From contig OZ245019.1 in the NCBI GenBank assembly GCA_965223815.1, positions 4,030,001 to 4,094,000 on the forward strand: 64,000 nt of DNA, read 5' to 3'. Numbering within the stretch: the first letter of the stretch is position 1; the number at the start of each line of letters is the position of its first letter. A program made the translations under genes and the position numbers. Shown one piece after another: positions 42,269 through 50,322 of this stretch. The notes under the pieces are model-generated. The model was given only the letters and a program-made list of their open reading frames with translations, did no database searches and was not told the DNA's origin. This DNA comes from HKST-UBA178 sp965223815 (GTDB taxonomy: Bacteria; Pseudomonadota; Gammaproteobacteria; Chromatiales; Chromatiaceae).

Positions 42269-43042
42269 TCACGTGTCGTCGTTTTCGTCAGAGGATGGAA
42301 CTGTGGTCGGTGTGAAGGGTGCGGAATGCAGTCCGAGGTTCCTGGAGAATCCTGATGACAAATGACGTTGAATTGGCGCCATCGGTGCACGACGTTTGCC
42401 ATTCAATACATCATCGGGAACTGCTCCCATGAACTGGACTGCCTGCGTATTCTTGTCGTTGCCTTTCTGGATATCGGACCGCTCGATGCGCAGAAAGCGA
42501 TAACCTTGGGGAATCATGAACAGACCACGGACCTTGCGTGCGCCCAACTCAATGACGTGGTCGCGTGATGCGCGGTCCAGTACACCGATGTGGCCGGCGG
42601 TTAGCGCGGCACATACCAGGGTATCGTATGTCGATACGAGGCGTGCAGCCTGATAAGCATAGGGATTTGCGAACTGTAGCGGCATTCGGTAGGGTCGCTC
42701 AGACTCGGCGACCGCGACCTCAATCGAACCCATCTGAGTCAACCGCCCATCCAGATCCCGCTGGAGACGCTGGAATAACGCCTCCCGTTCCTCAATGGCT
42801 TCATGCACCTTGATTAGCCACCAGTCTGCATATGGATCATCATTGCGCGACGCCTGCCAGATCAGTCGCAGCCGCTCAGCGAAGAGGCCCAGACCAATGA
42901 TCGGCGATTGTCCCTTCGTGCCGTTACGACCACGAATCAGCCGACGCGCCTGGTTCGTCTGCAGCGTTAGCCAGACCTGGCCACGCAGGGGACCCAATTT
43001 GTCAGCATCGGTCGGTTTGGGGATCGGGTTTTCCGTGGTCAC
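42269..43042 (-). CDS. ICE protein, TIGR03761 family (DUF1845)
   Basis: A 257-residue protein starting at GTG. Family blocks are QVWLTLQTNQARRLIRGRNG, GLGLFAERLRLIWQASRNDD, PYADWWLIKVHEAIEE and STYDTLVCAALTAGHIGVLD. It stands in the maintenance module between parMR and STY4528, as in PFGI-1-like ICEs. The biochemical role is unknown. Confidence 0.93.
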   Translation of the reverse strand: MTTENPIPKPTDADKLGPLRGQVWLTLQTNQARRLIRGRNGTKGQSPIIGLGLFAERLRLIWQASRNDDPYADWWLIKVHEAIEEREALFQRLQRDLDGRLTQMGSIEVAVAESERPYRMPLQFANPYAYQAARLVSTYDTLVCAALTAGHIGVLDRASRDHVIELGARKVRGLFMIPQGYRFLRIERSDIQKGNDKNTQAVQFMGAVPDDVLNGKRRAPMAPIQRHLSSGFSRNLGLHSAPFTPTTVPSSDENDDT

Positions 43043-43193
43043 AGGTTATCGGGTTCCTTGTAGCATGAGTTTGCGCGTATAAACGCATGCACACTCGTTA
43101 TGAACAAGGAAAAACCCCGTCGACAAATGGGAGGGTTCTGTAATGAGTTGGAATTTCGACAGGTGATTCCAGTGGAATCACTTAAAGGAGACT

Positions 43194-44474
43194 TTATGTC
43201 TCGTTAGGTCCGGATGATGGCCCCTTATTTATTGGCATTCCCAACGCCTTCCGCATTTCATCCATCCGTACTTTTGCCAGCGCCATACGCTTCTGGCGCT
43301 GCTCCTCGGTCTCCTTCAGCTCAGTGGCTGTATCTTGGCGTGCTACCTGTTGACGCTGAATCTTCCGCGCGTGCCGGGCATCCCGCACCTTGATGCCGAG
43401 ATTGGGCACAAACTCGCCGGATTTCATCAGTTCACAGAGACGGAACAGGAAGCTGATTTCGTCATAGACCGGTTTCATGCCCTTTTGCTCGGCCTGGAAC
43501 CGCCCCTCCAGTTCATCAAGAATCGGCTGGCGATCCGCTGGGGCGAGTTTGAAAAGATAACGGTTTGCGATGTCTCGCTGGTTTTCGCCCAGACGTCGCG
43601 GATATATCAGCGGCTCACCATCCTCACCGGCATGCTTAAATTTCGACGTATCCTCACCAGAAGTAGTTGTTGTTTTTTTATTATTACTACTACAACCTGA
43701 GTTCGATTTATGTGCATTCGATTTTTGTACTCGGGTACCAACCGAGTTCGAATTTTGGTCATGGTGATCCCGCGCCTGCCTGTTGCCCATAGAATCTTGA
43801 CGAATCTGCTGGATAGCATCGCGGGTAAACGAGAAGAACCGGCGTAGTTCTTCGTTACCTGTGCTCACCGCTGACTGCAACCGCCGTTCGATTGGATGCT
43901 CCAGGGCGCATACGTCACGCCCGCCCCCGACATCCTCATCAATGGACGCCAGCACGCCCTTGGCCACGGTACGCACCCGGGCATGACCATGGCTCACGGC
44001 CTTGTTCAGAAAGACCATGTAGTCACCATCCAGGTGAATTACATCGGCCAGTGGCAGGGGCTCATCATGCAGTGCATAGACGTTACCGCGAAACCGTCCG
44101 CTGGCTTTACGCATACGTCCACAGAGGGTCAACCAGCGCGAGGCACGCAGGATGGCAATCGCACGGGCTATCGTAGAACGCGATGAAACATTGGCCAGGC
44201 GGGAAATGGTCTCATAACTCGGAAAAGCGGCATTAGCCCCCGTCTCCCGAACCGCCAACATGATGACCATCCAAACCAGTTTGTCGACCGGCTCGAGTAC
44301 CGGATCGCGGATTACCGCAGTGGGAAAAGACTGGTGCCGGTTTCCGAGGAAAAGGACCGTGTCGGCAGCACCGCCATCGCGTGATGCCTCCACACGAGCG
44401 ATGGTGGCCTTGATCAGTTTATCGAGGGCGAGTGTTTCCGGACGAATGACGCCTGTCTGCTCATCCATCATCAC
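43194..44474 (-). CDS. STY4528-family replication protein
   Basis: A 426-residue protein. The first 240 residues contain a winged-helix pair typical of replication initiators (KLVWMVIMLAVRETGANAAF, FPSYETISRLANVSSRSTIA). A Ser/Asn/Thr-rich linker (about 250-275) and a charged helical C-terminus follow. Family members are called pathogenicity-island replication proteins. It overlaps the DUF2857 gene by 14 bases. Confidence 0.92.
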   Translation of the reverse strand: MMMDEQTGVIRPETLALDKLIKATIARVEASRDGGAADTVLFLGNRHQSFPTAVIRDPVLEPVDKLVWMVIMLAVRETGANAAFPSYETISRLANVSSRSTIARAIAILRASRWLTLCGRMRKASGRFRGNVYALHDEPLPLADVIHLDGDYMVFLNKAVSHGHARVRTVAKGVLASIDEDVGGGRDVCALEHPIERRLQSAVSTGNEELRRFFSFTRDAIQQIRQDSMGNRQARDHHDQNSNSVGTRVQKSNAHKSNSGCSSNNKKTTTTSGEDTSKFKHAGEDGEPLIYPRRLGENQRDIANRYLFKLAPADRQPILDELEGRFQAEQKGMKPVYDEISFLFRLCELMKSGEFVPNLGIKVRDARHARKIQRQQVARQDTATELKETEEQRQKRMALAKVRMDEMRKALGMPINKGPSSGPNET

Positions 44475-45066
44475 CTACCTGAGCGGCACCATCGTCATTC
44501 TGGCCGGTCAGGTTTCCGTACTGGGCCCATCGCTGGGTCAGGTTCCAGATGGCGCGCATCGGCACCCCGGTCTCCCGGTGGAGTTCCAGGTAATCCTTGG
44601 GCGCGAGTAATCCAGTTGTCTCCCCATCGACCCGGCTCGACCAGGCCTGCCAGAGTCGGTGGGAACTTTCCTCATCGGCTTCGGGGGGGCGCCCGACCGA
44701 AGGACTCACAGACAGAGTACGCCTTAGTCGACCGTAATCACGGGCATTCAATCCGAACAGGATCAACAGCATCTCATGCGGCGCATCAGCTGCGATCAGC
44801 GACTGCAGGGTTTCTTCCGATTCCCGCTGCACCCGCAGGTGATCGATCATCGGCCAGTACACCTGCCGGTTCAGGGCGATATCCAGACAGTGGGCACGAA
44901 GCGATTCAACACGATATAGGTCCGAGACGTTCATCTCCCGCAGAGCCTCGATCTCACGTGGACCGAATTTCATGTTTTGCAGGGCCACGTGGTCCCCTTC
45001 TGCGAGACAGCGAATGGCATACATCAACACGGCGGTGACCAGATCGGATTCCTTCGTGCTTTCCAT
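44461..45066 (-). CDS. DUF2857-family ICE protein
   Basis: A 201-residue helical protein with LVTAVLMYAIRCLAEGDHVA, FGPREIEALREMNVSDLYRV and ALNRQVYWPMIDHLRVQRES, as in DUF2857 proteins. A C-terminal HTH-like part has LELHRETGVPMRAIWNLTQR. The gene lies between parB and STY4528 in a tight operon. A regulatory role related to flagellar FlhC/FlhD-like activators has been noted for relatives in other ICEs; not shown here. Confidence 0.9.
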   Translation of the reverse strand: MESTKESDLVTAVLMYAIRCLAEGDHVALQNMKFGPREIEALREMNVSDLYRVESLRAHCLDIALNRQVYWPMIDHLRVQRESEETLQSLIAADAPHEMLLILFGLNARDYGRLRRTLSVSPSVGRPPEADEESSHRLWQAWSSRVDGETTGLLAPKDYLELHRETGVPMRAIWNLTQRWAQYGNLTGQNDDGAAQVGDDG

Positions 45067-45071
45067 CGCCT

Positions 45072-46649
45072 CTACTCCCAGACCGATACACCGGTGTCCG
45101 CGGCGATACGGCGGATGCGTCGATAGGTATCCATCAAGGCCAGCAAATCCCGCCAGTCCCGATCATCGAGCGGCCGCCAGAGCCGATAGCCGGTGTGACC
45201 CGGATCCAGTGTCCAGATACTGCTGAATAACAGATCGGCGTCTTCGGTCTCGAGTGCACGGCGAAGGATGGACTCGTCAGGCAGCAGCGGCAACATGGCC
45301 TCGAGCGGCGCAAAGGTCATCTCCGCACAAGCCGCCAACTGCCACCACAGCATGGTGAGCTGACTCAAACTATCCTCGTCGAGCTGATCCGCCAGGGTTG
45401 GATCTGGAACATCGCGTAATACGAATCCCAAGCCTTTGCCGGACACCGCTTCAACGAGGTCCGCCATGCCGTTACGCTGGGCCAGTCGTGTCGCAAGCGT
45501 CCAGGCTCGGCCACGCAAAGATTTCAGGTCGTTCGGGTTGGTATCGTTGGAGAGTTTCGGTAGTTCAGTCTCAGGTTCAGAAACCTCTTCGACATCGTCA
45601 TCCAGAAGACCAGTATCCGGCGCACTATCTGGATTCGACTGATCCGGTAATTCCGCTGGTAATTCATCAGTGGATGCTCGATCCGAACTGGATATAGGAG
45701 AATGTCCATCATCCTGATCAACATCATTATCGAACGATTCGTCTGTAGGGAGCTCAGTTTCTGATGATTCCTCATTCGGTTCCACTTCGGCTTCCGGTAT
45801 CACCAGTTCCCTGCCGGCCATTTCGGCATCGAGCATCACGCGTACGGTATGAATGCTGACATCCAACGCAGCGGCAATTTCCGATTCCAATGCGCTGCGG
45901 AGTACATCTGTGTCCCAATCGGGGCTATCGTACCGTTTGCATAGTGTCGTGAAGACCTCTTCGAAATCCTCTGCCGACTCCGAACACCGATCCTGCCAAA
46001 TCTTGTGAGCGGCACGCTCCAATCTGCGAATGCGTTCGATATGCGGCCTGCCGAGTCCGCTTTCGAGTGCAATGGGGATGACCGGTAATAGACGATGGAC
46101 TGTGTATACCATCTGGGAAATACGCGCCTGGGTAATGCGGTATCCTGCATGGCGGAGCTCTGTTTCGAGACGCCTTTGAGAGATCACATCGAGACCGAGT
46201 TCTTCGGCAAGCAATTTTTGTGCTTCGCAAACAGCGCGCGCCTTATCGATGAAGGTAAGTCCTCCCCGCAGGTCGTTTTCCCGAAGATGCGCCAGCAGGA
46301 CATCAGATTCACAGCACCAGGCTTTTAGCAGGCAAGGTACTGCGGCAAAACGTTGATCACCGGTCTCGGCGAATAACTCCTTCAGTATGATCAGCCGCGT
46401 ATTACCACCGGCATGGACGATAAAGTCAGTCGCATCTGGGCGCTGCGTGACCACTAAAGGTTGGTCCAGACCGGTATTGCGAATCGAGTCTCTGATCCGG
46501 TCATATTCGGGATTGCGGCCGTGACGCGGGTTGTGCTCGTATGGCTGGATTCGGGAGATATCGATCATCTGTGGCGCCGGGCTGGTGGTTGCTTCTGCCG
46601 GTTGTGGGATCGACAAATTCTCAGACGGCGTTGTGGGTTTTCCAGCCAT
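45072..46649 (-). CDS. parB: ParB-family protein of PFGI-1-type ICEs
   Basis: A 525-residue protein. The ParB/Srx nuclease-like domain has DISRIQPYEHNPRHGRNPEY and DFIVHAGGNTRLIILKELFA, with LLAHLRENDLRGGLTFIDKA and an HTH after it. A long acidic linker of Asp, Glu and Ser (about 280-365) leads to a C-terminal domain with SLRGRAWTLATRLAQRNGMA. It corresponds to TIGR03764. A ParA partner is not seen in the window. Confidence 0.93.
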   Translation of the reverse strand: MAGKPTTPSENLSIPQPAEATTSPAPQMIDISRIQPYEHNPRHGRNPEYDRIRDSIRNTGLDQPLVVTQRPDATDFIVHAGGNTRLIILKELFAETGDQRFAAVPCLLKAWCCESDVLLAHLRENDLRGGLTFIDKARAVCEAQKLLAEELGLDVISQRRLETELRHAGYRITQARISQMVYTVHRLLPVIPIALESGLGRPHIERIRRLERAAHKIWQDRCSESAEDFEEVFTTLCKRYDSPDWDTDVLRSALESEIAAALDVSIHTVRVMLDAEMAGRELVIPEAEVEPNEESSETELPTDESFDNDVDQDDGHSPISSSDRASTDELPAELPDQSNPDSAPDTGLLDDDVEEVSEPETELPKLSNDTNPNDLKSLRGRAWTLATRLAQRNGMADLVEAVSGKGLGFVLRDVPDPTLADQLDEDSLSQLTMLWWQLAACAEMTFAPLEAMLPLLPDESILRRALETEDADLLFSSIWTLDPGHTGYRLWRPLDDRDWRDLLALMDTYRRIRRIAADTGVSVWE

Positions 46650-46652
46650 TGG

Positions 46653-46907
46653 TCATTCCCATCCCTGCAGGCCGACGAATATCTCCGGGTAACGGACCAG
46701 GCTTTCCCGCGGCACTGGCTCAAGTCGCCCTCCTGATCGGTCCGCCACCCGCTGGCTGATCTGCTCAATTCGTGTCGCCATCTGCGGGCTCGCGTGCCGG
46801 TGCTTACCTGCCAGCTGGTACAGATAGGCTACTGAGTCATTGCAAACGGTGGCCAACTCGGCGCGTTCCCGCTTGGTGGCGTATTTCAAAAATGTCCTTA
46901 GCTTCAT
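46653..46907 (-). CDS. Small HTH-like regulator next to ParB
   Basis: About 84 residues from MKLRTFLKYATKRERAEL. The following VCNDSVAYLYQLAGKHRHAS and PQMATRIEQISQRVADRSGG resemble a YdaS/Cro-like helix-turn-helix. It is the first gene of the long leftward maintenance operon and faces the CI-like repressor gene, so it may be its Cro-like counterpart. That role is inferred. Confidence 0.75.
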   Translation of the reverse strand: MKLRTFLKYATKRERAELATVCNDSVAYLYQLAGKHRHASPQMATRIEQISQRVADRSGGRLEPVPRESLVRYPEIFVGLQGWE

Positions 46908-47000
46908 GATGCCAGACATTAGCACCATGCTTATCTATCAGCAAGCTAACTCGCCAACTTATTGTTTATCTTTATGCTAAATTTCTGCTATATTCCCTGC
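46908..47000. promoter_or_regulatory. CI/Cro-like divergent control region
   Basis: A 93-base AT-rich region between the Cro-like and CI-like genes. TTAGC/GCTAA half-sites occur at about 46919, 46945 and 46976. A -10-like TATATT lies at 46989-46994, seven bases before the repressor ATG at 47001. No ribosome binding site precedes that ATG, so a leaderless repressor transcript is likely, as for lambda cI from PRM. Confidence 0.55.
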
Positions 47001-47690
47001 ATGATGCGTATCCCCGAACAAATCCGGTTGAAAAATCTCGAGCTTCTGATAACCGAGGCCGGCTCTGCTGCTAAACTGGCCGAACGCGCCGGCACCAACA
47101 GTTCCTATATCAGCCAGGTCCGGCGTCAGATGCGCACAAAGAATGGCACGCCGCGCGGTATCGGTGACGATCTGGCAGAAAAACTGGAACGAGGAATGGA
47201 GAAACAGGAGGGGTGGATGGACACACCGCACAGGGATGAATGGGACCAATCGCAAATCGCAGGCACGGAGGCCAATGCGCACCTGGGACCGGATATCCGC
47301 AGCCTGTGCCCGGTGATCTCCTGGGTGCAGGCTGGCGAATGGATGGAAATCGCCGAAGGTTACCAACCCCAATACGGTCAGGAGTTGCTACCCTGCCCCG
47401 TCAGTTGCAGTAATGATTCTTATGTCCTTCGCGTACGTGGCATCAGCATGGAACCCAAATTTCATGACGGCGACCTGATCTTCGTAGATCCTCATGTCGA
47501 GGCGATCCATGGGAAATATGTGGTCGTCATGATTGAAGACACCGCAGAGGCCACCTTCAAACAACTTATCGTCGAGGAAGGCCGTCAGTACCTTAAGGCG
47601 CTGAACCCGGAGTGGCCAAACCGGATCATCGAGGTCAACCAGAATGCCCGGATCTGCGGGGTTGTAGTGTTTAAGGGGGAGATGGTTTGA
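47001..47690 (+). CDS. CI/LexA-like repressor with S24 peptidase domain
   Basis: About 230 residues from MMRIPEQIRLKNLELLIT. The N-terminal helix-turn-helix is AAKLAERAGTNSSYISQVRR. The C-terminal S24 domain has the catalytic Ser in VRGISMEPKFHDGDLIF and the Lys in GKYVVVMIED. The cleavage region lies before VISWVQAGEWMEIA. Like SetR of SXT it probably represses the element until RecA-stimulated self-cleavage after DNA damage, linking excision and transfer to the SOS response. Confidence 0.95.
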   Translation: MMRIPEQIRLKNLELLITEAGSAAKLAERAGTNSSYISQVRRQMRTKNGTPRGIGDDLAEKLERGMEKQEGWMDTPHRDEWDQSQIAGTEANAHLGPDIRSLCPVISWVQAGEWMEIAEGYQPQYGQELLPCPVSCSNDSYVLRVRGISMEPKFHDGDLIFVDPHVEAIHGKYVVVMIEDTAEATFKQLIVEEGRQYLKALNPEWPNRIIEVNQNARICGVVVFKGEMV

Positions 47691-47841
47691 GCGCTAGAAT
47701 AATAATAGCTTGGTTATCCAACCTAGTGTTCACAAGTTAGAACGCTCGTTTCTGGTCAAATGCAAGAACATAGTTGACCGCAATTACCGACACCTGTGAG
47801 AGATTGCCGTTGAAAAGATGTTGCTGCTTTCGGTTTACGTG

Positions 47842-49401
47842 TCACAGGCAAAGTCCAGTGGCTGTTATTAAACATTTCCCAGGGGTAACTTTGCTTTCAG
47901 AGCCGATCCGAACCGCTACGATACCTAGATCGCCCTGTTCGCCATCCTGGCCCGGCGAACCATCCCGCGCGCTCTGACCCGCATTGCCTGACCCACGCCC
48001 GCCAGAACCGCAAAAGGTTGAGGCAGACCCGCGGGGGCCTGGTTTGCCGGGCCTCCCTGCTTCACCGCCATTGCCACCTTTACCTTCGAGTCCACCGACA
48101 GTTTGAACGCTAATTCTCGCGTCAGGCGTCAGCGAACCTATCTTGATGTTGACCAGCGCCCCGTCACCACCGTGCCCACCTCGACCGCCGTTTCCACCCT
48201 GCCCAGCGCGTCCACCGTCACCACCATTGCCAGGACCACTTTTACAGTTGAACAGGCCATCTACGGAATTCCGGCCAGCCGCACCGTGACCACCGTCGCC
48301 ACCTGCTCCCCCGGAACCACCGTCCCCACCACCTTGCCCCGACACGTCGATTACCAACTCACCCGAAAAGCGCTGGGCTTGAAGCGTGACCGAGCCCGCC
48401 TGGAGGCCATCACCACCGGCACCACCTGAACTGCCGGGCAAACCTTGGCCACCACTTTGCCCACTTCTCGACGGCGCGTTGTCTCCGCTACTACCAGGCT
48501 CACCACGCGCGCCAGACGCCGCCGTGGATCCTGACGGGAAACCGCGTATTTCTGAACCTTCTTGCGCTACGATCTCTTTAGCCTGAATCACAAGATCCTT
48601 GCTGCCAATCAAAATCGTTCCCGCAAGTTCCACACGCGCATCCGGCTGCTTTATCTCGGTTGTCTGGTCGACGTTCGTTTGGCTTAGGACGATAGTTTTT
48701 ACCGGCGTTGCATCACTGTCTTTATCCGACTCGCATTTCTTGGCAGATTCGGGCAAAAGGTGAATGAAATCAGCTGTAGGAATGATAACCGATCGAAATT
48801 CACTACCGTCTAGGGCCCCCTTTAGAAGGCCGACGATCCGTCCAGCCAAATCGTAAACGGGACTACCGCTTTGAGATTTATCTGACGACAAGAACGCGAC
48901 AATCGTTCCGCGTGGACCAGTCGGATTCTCTACCGTTCCTTGGCCCGAACGGTAGTAATCGTTAGCGGGGAATCCCGACGTGAGCACGATATCCCCAGCA
49001 CTGAGCTGATCACTCCTAAAGCAACGCGGCGGCGTGAAGGGGACTGCTCCCACCAATTTGATTAGCTGGACGTCTCGATCCGGCAGGCTTATCTTCGTTT
49101 CATAAGCAAACTCAGAACCCGTCTTTAGCGATAGACGTGCTCTGAGCTTTGGCGGATTGTCTGCCTTCGCAAGTGGAGCGAGGACGTGGAGAGCAGTGAG
49201 TGCTAGACCCTCTTTATTGACAACAATTCCACTCCCCTCCACCTCGATTGGTATACCGTTCTTGTCTGCCCCTGTTCCTTCAATGTAAAGAAGCGACTGC
49301 CTTATCCTCTCGTGTGCATTCGAAGCGTTGTTTTCCTCCGAATGCGCAACTTGCTGCAAAGCCAGAAAAACCAGGAAGAAAGAACTAAAACGGCCAACCA
49401 T
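47842..49401 (-). CDS. Exported trypsin-like protease with collagen-like region
   Basis: A 519-residue protein with a signal peptide (FSSFFLVFLALQQVAHS). The trypsin-like domain shows His72 in LTALHVLAP, Asp110 in PDRDVQLIKL and Ser178 in SQSGSPVYDLAG, a full triad. From about residue 285 to 490 the sequence is dominated by Gly with many Gly-X-Y runs such as GGQGLPGSSGGAGGDG and GQGGNGGRGGHGGDG, interrupted by short beta-like segments. A short C-terminal domain has two Cys. The shape suggests a secreted or periplasmic protease with an extended stalk. It sits with a metalloprotease and lipoprotein gene in a cargo block. Confidence 0.85.
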   Translation of the reverse strand: MVGRFSSFFLVFLALQQVAHSEENNASNAHERIRQSLLYIEGTGADKNGIPIEVEGSGIVVNKEGLALTALHVLAPLAKADNPPKLRARLSLKTGSEFAYETKISLPDRDVQLIKLVGAVPFTPPRCFRSDQLSAGDIVLTSGFPANDYYRSGQGTVENPTGPRGTIVAFLSSDKSQSGSPVYDLAGRIVGLLKGALDGSEFRSVIIPTADFIHLLPESAKKCESDKDSDATPVKTIVLSQTNVDQTTEIKQPDARVELAGTILIGSKDLVIQAKEIVAQEGSEIRGFPSGSTAASGARGEPGSSGDNAPSRSGQSGGQGLPGSSGGAGGDGLQAGSVTLQAQRFSGELVIDVSGQGGGDGGSGGAGGDGGHGAAGRNSVDGLFNCKSGPGNGGDGGRAGQGGNGGRGGHGGDGALVNIKIGSLTPDARISVQTVGGLEGKGGNGGEAGRPGKPGPRGSASTFCGSGGRGSGNAGQSARDGSPGQDGEQGDLGIVAVRIGSESKVTPGKCLITATGLCL

Positions 49402-49406
49402 AATAG

Positions 49407-50123
49407 TTACCTTAGAGGCTCACCGGGAGCACAGTACGCGGCATGGAGGCCTTTTTTATCATATTCGGACAGTTTGCCGTCGTTGTTGTATATGGGATTG
49501 CAATAATTCATCACGGAATCTTCGTCGTAGGGAGTGAGCAGCGTGTCCCCATCGGTTCCCTGTGGAAGCTCGGTGCACTCGGCGGGGGTATCCCAACGGT
49601 TCTGCTCATGCGCAAAACCGAGTGCGTGGCCAAACTCATGCACCGCAATCGATTTGTTACACGACTGCCGTTGAGCTTCGCTTGAAGTGCAGGACGAACT
49701 CCATTTTGCGTAAGTAAAATTTAGTACAACTCCATTTTCGACCCCATCCAACAAACGACCAAGTTCCTTGGCATGGGGACCGTCTTCGTCGATCAAGATG
49801 CGGATACCAAGATTGTTCGGGACGCACTGCTCCCATCCAGTGAAGCGCAAGCAGGAGTTCTCTTCCCAAGCAGATTTCACGGCATCACGAACAGCGTTAC
49901 GGTCAGTTTCACTCGCCGCATTCGCATTTTCCCAACATACGGGAATTCCCGTCTGGCGCCACCGCGCACCCCATAGGACGAACGCGCGATCGTCAACACG
50001 ATCGAACGTCCACCCCCAAAGCCGGCTACCACTCGTCACTTGCGCTTTGTCCTGGGCGTAAGCAATCGAGTTCATAACGGCCGCAGCCGCCAGCAAAACC
50101 AGCAATGTCAATCGGTCATGCAT
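49407..50123 (-). CDS. Exported metzincin-type zinc metalloprotease
   Basis: A 238-residue protein with a signal peptide (LTLLVLLAAAAVMNSIAYA). The zinc motif HEFGHALGFAHEQNR (162-176) has His162, Glu163, His166 and His172, followed by the Met-turn SVMNYC (Met205). Eight or more Cys suggest disulfides in the periplasm or outside. It resembles astacin/matrixin-like bacterial peptidases. It ends 5 bases after the start side of the trypsin-like gene's stop region in the same direction, so both are probably one operon. Confidence 0.9.
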   Translation of the reverse strand: MHDRLTLLVLLAAAAVMNSIAYAQDKAQVTSGSRLWGWTFDRVDDRAFVLWGARWRQTGIPVCWENANAASETDRNAVRDAVKSAWEENSCLRFTGWEQCVPNNLGIRILIDEDGPHAKELGRLLDGVENGVVLNFTYAKWSSSCTSSEAQRQSCNKSIAVHEFGHALGFAHEQNRWDTPAECTELPQGTDGDTLLTPYDEDSVMNYCNPIYNNDGKLSEYDKKGLHAAYCAPGEPLR

Positions 50124-50322
50124 ATTGGCCTCCTTTTACATTTAGAATTTGCTGCTACAGCTTTCCCACTGGGGTGGTAAAAAAGATCAAAGTTCACAAG
50201 CCTCATATTTTCTCAGCGGTTGCGTGAGATCAATTTTCTCCAACTCCTCCTACTTTGTTGTTGCACTCACCTTTGACGGCCTGGGAAGGAGACCCGCTCT
50301 GATCAATAATGGTAACCGCCCT

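Noticed and set aside
48103..48586. Plus-strand frames rich in Thr and Pro
   Set aside because: They are the reverse complement of the Gly-rich region of the protease and arise from its repetitive composition.
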